Source: Hymenopus coronatus
Lineage: Eukaryota; Arthropoda; Insecta; Mantodea; Hymenopodidae
Assembly: GCA_030762935.1 (NCBI GenBank)
Contig: CM060888.1
Span: 115,083,468 to 115,147,467, forward strand
Length of the DNA stretch: 64,000 nt
Direction: 5' to 3'
Below, one piece after another: positions 57,737 to 64,000 of the stretch. The position numbers and the translations under genes are program-made. The notes under the pieces were generated by a model that was given only the letters and a program-made list of their open reading frames with translations, did not search any database and was not told the DNA's origin. Numbering within the stretch: the first letter of the stretch is position 1; each line of letters starts with the position of its first letter.

Positions 57737-57952
57737 GTGTACAATTCTTTATACATACGAAGAAAAAAAGTTCATAAAATGTTTAAGAACTGGACACTTT
57801 GTGTTGGACTTCAGATTCCACAGTTTCCATGCAATAATGAAAAACAGCTGAAAATCGGCAGGATTTTAAAACTGATTAAGTATTTAAAAATTCGAGCTAG
57901 AAATAATGGATTTGAAAAATGCCTCATGCCGCACAAGTTATTTGAAATATAA
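57737..57952 (+). other. unrecognised 71-codon frame inside H25
   Basis: An open frame lies in the part of H25 that does not match other family H copies. It is Lys- and Leu-rich with two Cys, and has no signal peptide or motif I know. It may be captured sequence or simply chance; I do not assign a function. Confidence 0.2.
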
Positions 57953-57974
57953 ATTCTGTTTTAAACAGATATAC

Positions 57975-57976
<2 letters not shown>

Positions 57977-58018
<42 letters not shown>
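57977..58018 (+). repeat. (GT)n microsatellite
   Basis: Pure GT dinucleotide repeat. Confidence 0.97.
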
Positions 58019-58021
<3 letters not shown>

Positions 58022-58250
58022 CGTCTTCGTCTACCGTTTAATAGTTATTTAAGATTATGTAAAATGTCTACCGAATGAAGTGGTCTTATTAGATTAATCC
58101 TAGAAAATTCAGAATATACATTTAGTCATGCGAAATTTTTGACATCGTTAAAACCATTTTTGAGAAAATCGAAATTTGATCCGCAGCAAGTGTCAATAAG
58201 TCCAGTGCAGGAAGCATTTTATCAAGGGGCAGATTAGTTTCTACAGTCTA

Positions 58251-58738
58251 GTAGTGTTGTGTGAGTACATGCTTCAGCCAGCGATAGGCTTTTTGTATGT
58301 CAGACCCAGGGGGATAGGATGATATGAGAGTAGTTGCAGTGGGCAGCCGGAACCGGATGGCGTGGAGGGTCCCTAACAGTTTACAAGCAGGTCTTCATCT
58401 CGATGCGGAGAGCTAGGCGCGCGAGCCTCAGGTCTGACAAATGCCCTTGAATCTGCCGACTACCAACTAGTCTATGACCGTTATCCCGCCGCCGAGAGCT
58501 GAATTTGTAAAGCGCAATCACTTCCATGAGAGGGCATCACCGCAATCTTCGCCGACACTTTCCTAAAAGAGAGCGGTTTAATGAAATGAAGGGACAGGAA
58601 GTTCGGGGAAATGAAGAAACCTCCGTAGCATTCGTCTAATGACCCGGTAAAACCCCGAAAAACCCATGGGTCGTGGGGAATCGGTCTCACGACCTCCCGA
58701 ATGCCAGTGTTTAGACGAAACGCCTGTCACCTGGCTCG
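58251..58738 (-). mobile_element. SINE family 7, long (about 490 bp), tRNA-derived
   Basis: Minus strand begins ACCGAGCCAGGTGACAGGCG, with a tRNA-like head and B-box region AGACCGATTCCCC, then GGGTTTTTCGGGGTTTTACC and a long GC-rich body (CCCTTCATTTCATTAAACCG; CAGACCTGAGGCTCGCGCGC; CCGGTTCCGGCTGCCCACTG). Perfect 14-bp duplication GTTTCTACAGTCTA at 58237-58250 and 58739-58752. Unusually long for a SINE and present only once here, so its internal structure cannot be compared. Confidence 0.85.
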
Positions 58739-58752
58739 GTTTCTACAGTCTA

Positions 58753-59056
58753 TGCATTGTCGATGCGAAATTAATAGCATCTGCGTTTTAGCTATATTGC
58801 ACCATCACATTTCTGTGTCATAGAAATGCGATCAAATAGGTATGATTAAAACATTTTATAGTGTAATATAGCATCTTTGATCACATCTTGCTGTGACATA
58901 CGTCTGTGATAAAAGTTATACACACCCTCACACCTTTGATCACATTTGTGATTAAAAAATAAAATGGCAGACATTATATTAGGCATGTTCAGTGGCCTCA
59001 GCCAAACTGATTATTTCCTATTATAAACCACATGAAATGCTTCACAATTAAAATTG

Positions 59057-59112
<56 letters not shown>

Positions 59113-62100
59113 AAAACGGAAACAAAGGGCAAATAAAATATCTTTATTACAAAATTCCATTATCTGGACCAGCTACCTGTAAACTAATACTTTTTTAAAT
59201 ACATCAAATATACCGCATTAAAACTAAAAACATTAAGAGTAAACAGCATACTGACAGAATAGCTTGCCAAAGTTATTAAAACACAAATTCAAAATCTTAA
59301 TATTACCATTCATATGGCAAGGAATTACGGCACTTTTTAATTATTATTATCCCTTCCAGTTCCTGCGGAGCTATTTCTATACTTTTAACTGACCGAAATC
59401 TTAACACATCTTTTTTCTTCCGAAAATTATTCAAATCTATAAGCTGTCCATGCAAAAGCGAACAATAAACTGTGAATTTTAAAGAAAACTATTTTCTGTA
59501 AATTTAATTTGAGAAACAAAATAACTTTTAGATACTAAAATGCGTTTCCATTTTAACAATTTGTTTTATAGTAAAATTTACACTAGATACGTTTTATGTC
59601 AAGTCTGAATATTGGTATAGATGGACATGCTAGCTTTTGCATGTAATTTAATGTCTGGAGGTTCATTTTCTAAGCTTATTGTTACGACTATTAGCTGTGC
59701 CTTTATATGACTGTGACTATATGTTATGATTATAATTATGGACTAAATCTTATAATGTAACTTAATATAAAATATCATCGATTATATTTACGATAAAATG
59801 AGAAAATAGACCTCGTAGTCATAACTTAGCAACTAAGAAAACAGAAATCAAGCAACGAATATTAGAATAGAATCTGCTTATAACGGTAGGATACGCATAC
59901 CAATACCAACATAAATAATCCCCATGTAAGAAAGTTTCACTTTATTTCCTTACTACCTATGTTATAATCAAGTAAGCAGAGCAGTCTAAGTAATTGTACA
60001 AAGAAAGAGAATTGTTAACATTAAAATCCGTTATTTTATGATTGTTAAAGAGCAGATTATTTTTTTCGTTAGCCGCAGACGTGACTATTCCAGGAATATT
60101 ATTTTGTGGCGTATGTTATGTGTTTCTGCATTATATCTACCGTAATTATCTAAAAATTACTGGATTCTTCCGACCGATGTTTGTTTCACCGCTAAAGAGC
60201 ACATATATGCTATATAGCATTCCTAGAACTAGAAAATTATCAGGGAGAAATAAGGAAGCCTATGCTCATATCTGTTTGCATGAATATCAGGGAATTTTCA
60301 TTCGTCTTTAGGAATAAGTAAGTAATTACGATCATAACGGATTTGGAGGTTTAACCATAGAAACCTTCTTGAACATTGTACTAGAAATTATGATGTGGGA
60401 AAGACACGTTCTATATGCTCTCTTAAATGTGTCTTTCGAGTGAGAAATCGACAGCATACAGAAATTGAGAGTGAGTTCACCGTGTTTGATGCCAGGACCG
60501 GCAGGCAGGCAAGCAGGCCAGGCCAAGACAGGGCAGGGCAGGGCAGGTTTTATAAAGATGTCGATCCTTTCTCTGCCTAGGCGTAGCTATCTCGGGATTT
60601 GAAGTCAGTAGAGCTGTTGAGTTTCTCAGGGTGGAAACAGGTACGGACATTGGTTTAGAATTGACAATAGCAGCAGGATCCTGTTTCACTGAAATATTTA
60701 TTAGTCGGCGAAACATCAAGCACTTTTGGTGAAGTCTCTTCGACAAACAGCAATGTTGAACATTTCTCTTAACATTTATACACTTGAGAAACGCTGTATA
60801 TATGTACTCATTGTTACCGTTTACACTTGAGTAATACCACATTACGCTTGCATTGCACTTTGTATTTACAGCGCAGAATTCTTCCACCGAGTGACGTGGA
60901 GTAGTCATCGAAGTGACAGGAGAAACTGCGTAATGTCTGGATTCGTGTCTGTTTAAATAATCGACGAGGCTAGATGTTTGCCTTAAGCTTTCTAAATTTT
61001 GATTGACTAATATTTGCCGCCAATACTTGCTTTTAGCATCAACATCTCACGTGGTTTCATTGTATTCTGATCAGGTGACTCGTGGACATAAAGAAAAATA
61101 CCCTGCTTGGTTAATATTAGCGACTTTTACCGAGCAAGCATGTGTATCCCTAATGCACGCACAAGGAATAAAGGAAAGTTACAAATTCTCAAGGCTTGAG
61201 CAGGCAAAGAAGAATGTTCTTTGTTAAACGTAACTGAGTAGTTCCCAGCAGCTCTGCCTTAGTAACATTAGCATAGCTAAAGTAACAATTTATGAACTAA
61301 ATACAAGAAAATAAAATATATTACTCATACAAACATGTAATTATAATAATATAAATATTGGTGATTGTTTATAGACTTAATGTAAACAACGATCATAACA
61401 TAACAATCATAAATATAAACATAAACAATAGGCGGGTAAAGGCAAGTTAAGTAAATTAATTTTAATTTAAAAAGCTAAACGTCGGATAAACCATGTACAT
61501 ATTGTAAATATTTGCATGGGTAATGTGGGCTGGGCATATTTTTTGTTCGACTGTTGCACTTAAGAATGTCTTAATGTGCACACTAAATATATTAAAATGC
61601 AGTACTATAATGCACCATGTAATATTGTACAGAGCTATAATAAAGTTTAGTATTTAAGGATGTATATTGTGCTTAAAAATTATTGTGCAAGATACATTTG
61701 CGAAGAGTTATCGCGCATATCAGAAACAAACTGTGTCTGTAAAAGAACTTTATTATGTTTTAGGTACGGTAATACATTGAATTTTATACTGTTTTTATTT
61801 GGAAAGAATGCACAATATATACAATTTCATATAGAAACTGATATAGAATGGAATCAACAGCATGTATAAAAATCTGTATATTATTTCACTAAGGACTGCA
61901 GTTTGTTTGGAATAAATACTTTGGATAGTACAACGGAATGGCATAAATATACATAGTAGCGCTAGGATACATACATGTGACATACTCATCAACTCAACAT
62001 TTTATCACTCCATGTAGTAATTAAACCGAATTTTAAAAAATACCAAACATTCATCTGTATTATTCTGCTTTTGTATGCTTTTATAGCACAATTATCTGAT

Positions 62101-62539
62101 TATACTTGGCATCTTTCACATGCATGGCCAGGATTTGCCACCGCAGCAGAGATAGTGACTTTTTTCTTCCTGAAAAATCATTTGGTGATTAATCATATTC
62201 ATATTTATTTTTAATTTTATCGAAGACCATAATCATTAATATATTTTCAACTTTACATGCATTGCCATCACATGCGCTCAAGTATGTCAGGGTGCCTGAA
62301 TACTACTTAAAATATCTTCTGGAATTAAAACAGTGCTATCGCTACAGGTAAATAAAATACTGTGAAATCTCATATATTTATAAATATTACAACGCACAGC
62401 GAAGCCAAAAACCATCATAGGAACGGATACGCTTGCAAAACAAAAAATACGCGTATGGATGTAGTCACCGCGAGTTTCATTGTTTATTTGGTCTGGCAGA
62501 GGTCGCAGATTCGTATTTCAGTTGGTCACCTTGGGTGTA
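58753..62539. other. unassigned AT-rich DNA
   Basis: Nearly 3.8 kb with no recognised gene. (TTA)n at 59056-59111; a GGGCA-rich patch at 60520-60548. Frames at 60042-60311 (plus, 89 codons) and 60477-60908 (minus, 143 codons) resemble nothing I know. Confidence 0.5.
59056..59111 (+). repeat. (TTA)n microsatellite
   Basis: Pure TTA trinucleotide repeat. Confidence 0.97.
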
Positions 62540-62544
62540 TATGA

Positions 62545-62870
62545 GCGTCCGTGTAGGGATATATACTATCTTTATTGGTGTGAAATAATTCGGGGACCCC
62601 TCTTTACATCAAACTATTAAAAGCCTGAAATATCATGGGTCTGAAGATCATCTATTGCTGAATTACAAGACAACATTGAAGGGTATAAATTGCTCAAAGT
62701 GGCTTCCTCCTGCTTGAATACATCGCCTAAGCCTATGTTTCATGCTGTCGCGTACTCTGTGGTAGATTTCTCTACAACAAAATGAAATAAAAAAGGACCG
62801 TTGTAATCGAATATCTAACCAAATTCTTTTTCTCATATTTATACGGATATTTTCCAATTTTTTTATTAAA
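62545..62870 (-). pseudogene. mariner-group transposase, C-terminal remnant
   Basis: Minus strand: YHRVRDSMKHRLRRCIQAGG followed by SHFEQFIP resembles the last residues of insect mariner-group transposases (RV..NM..RL..CI...GGHFEH). It is followed at 62585-62610 by AGGGGTCCCCGAATTATTTC, similar to the 3' ends of such elements. Upstream sequence is unrecognisable. Moderate confidence because only about 35 residues match. Confidence 0.55.
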
Positions 62871-64000
62871 TATACAAATTTTAAAAACTACTTTACAATA
62901 CATTTTATGTACGACATTGTACTATATGCCAGCCAAAAGACTAATATTTAAGCCCGAGCGAATTGCAGGCATATATAGATACTTATCAAGATTTATCGAG
63001 CTTTATGTTAATGCTAGTAGAATAATAAGTTATGTGTTAAAACTATGGATTCGTATAACTCTATAAATGAATTACATCACAAGAAAGATTAAAAACAAAG
63101 CAGATTACTTTTTTAAACTCCCCCACAATATTTAAAATGTATATTCAATTTCCATTACCATAATGTCAAATTTCCATTTGTTTATTTGTGTCTGATGCAA
63201 CCCGAGTGTATTCATTTCTCCAGTTTTAAAATGTGTTAACAAAACATATCTAATTTTTCATGATTTGCTTGAAATTGGAATTTATGCTCTATTAAGGATT
63301 CCTTTTGCAGCTATAAATCACGCACCTATACCGGTTTAGTTGTAATGAACTTATTGGATCGTTCAAAAATGTTTGAGGGATACTAATGAATACATAATTA
63401 ATTACCCGAGGGCCACTAATTTTATTGCTCTCACTTAAGTGTTTCAGGACTTAAATTACTTTAGACATTCAATAGACTTTTTATATAATACCTTCAAACG
63501 AGATAACCTATTTCTAAAGTCAATTTGTAACGCGAGTTTAGCGGTTAGCATAAGCCTTTGTTCCCTTGTCCAAGCTTTTACGAAAGAGTTTTACTTCCAA
63601 TAAAGGTAATCTGGGCACCGACATTTCCTACGTGTCAAGTAATAAATGTTTATTATAATCTATAATTATGAGATTATGTATAATCATTGATATTTCGTAG
63701 TTCAAGCTACTAAAATTATTCTGTGGTATAGGTAAAATTGTATCAACAAAAAGGTGTGTACGTGACAATTCACCAGTTTGGGATTTACAGTTCTTTGAAG
63801 AAAATGTGAAAGCCTATGTGTGTGTTGAGAAACAAGGTCAGTTGTTAAAGATTGGTTCAAGAGAGCCACATATGCAGTAAACCCCTAAATGTTTAGAAAA
63901 TAGGTTAATGACCAAGAACTGAGCCAAATATTAGGGCGTGACTAAGGGAAAATTAAAAGTTCAAAATATCCGGTTGTGCAGAACCCGTAGAAAAATTCAG
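62871..64000. other. unassigned AT-rich DNA
   Basis: No gene or repeat recognised to the end of the window. Confidence 0.5.

Larger units (their letters stand above)
57599..58182 (-). repeat. family H repeat, copy H25, head-to-tail with H24 and carrying foreign sequence
   Basis: Begins ATCCGATGTGCTATATTCAC only a few bases after H24 and in the same orientation. Recognisable to about 57735, then again from 58021 (CGTCTACCGTTTAATAG) to about 58182. Between these lie about 240 bp not found in other copies and the (GT)n tract at 57977-58018. Confidence 0.75.

Noticed and set aside
60477..60908. 143-codon minus-strand open frame
   Set aside because: Composition follows the GGGCA-rich patch at one end, no known motif, and no splice or promoter context that I can defend.

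Overview
This window reads as an animal nuclear genome, most likely a large, repeat-rich arthropod (probably insect) genome. The basis is a strongly AT-rich background, abundant microsatellites, several tRNA-derived SINE families, Jockey-type and R1/I-type LINEs, mariner-type DNA transposons and a Ty3/Gypsy remnant. I found no host gene: no multi-exon protein, rRNA, true tRNA or CRISPR. Nearly all recognisable content is mobile DNA, mostly decayed and often nested, and every coding remnant belongs to a transposable element. The species cannot be named from this alone.

The dominant component is a non-coding dispersed repeat, here called family H, with 25 recognisable copies or pieces spread from about 0.6 to 58.2 kb (roughly 17 kb, about a quarter of the window by hand count). 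In its + orientation a complete copy is about 0.85-0.95 kb. It begins ACTTTCTCTA inside a long palindrome (TATACACTATGTACATAGTG core), has a microsatellite slot (CA/TG or GA) at a fixed place, carries the palindrome AAATACCAAGTTTGGTATTT, and ends GTAGAGAAAGT, then a small hairpin (ATGTG-loop-CACAT) and CAGA. T-runs lie on both flanks. Asymmetric terminal repeats plus a 3' hairpin, T/T flanks and head-to-tail dimers suggest a non-autonomous rolling-circle element of the Helentron/Helitron2 (HINE/DINE-1-like) type. That classification is inference.

Layout. 0-8.3 kb: mariner 3' end, H1-H5 with SINE insertions. 8.3-11.1 kb: a GC-rich Jockey-like LINE on the minus strand. 11.5-16 kb: a full SINE and a dense cluster of family H. 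17.3-19.2 kb: an R1/I-type LINE with RNase H, split by a SINE. 21.2-28.3 kb: more family H, one copy split by a Gypsy remnant, plus a transposase fragment. 28.8-30.5 kb: a LINE copy with the signature of twin priming, whose relative lies at 38.0-39.3 kb. 34.7 kb: a foldback MITE. 41.1-43.0 kb: an unusual array of A-tracts spaced about 10 bp apart (predicted curved DNA), interrupted by a SINE. 45-48.8 kb: six SINEs or SINE-like pieces and a mariner-type transposase element with a duplicated inverted 5' end. 49.6-50.2 kb: a decayed LINE RT. 54.9-55.7 kb: an internally deleted mariner. 58.3-58.7 kb: a SINE of about 490 bp. 58.8-64 kb is mostly featureless AT-rich DNA with one transposase remnant.

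Nested insertions give a relative chronology: SINEs, a Gypsy element and a LINE all interrupt older family H copies. Target-site duplications read by eye support eight SINE insertions (one imperfect), two LINE insertions, one Gypsy insertion and one short insertion. All coordinates of repeat edges are hand-read and may be off by several bases.
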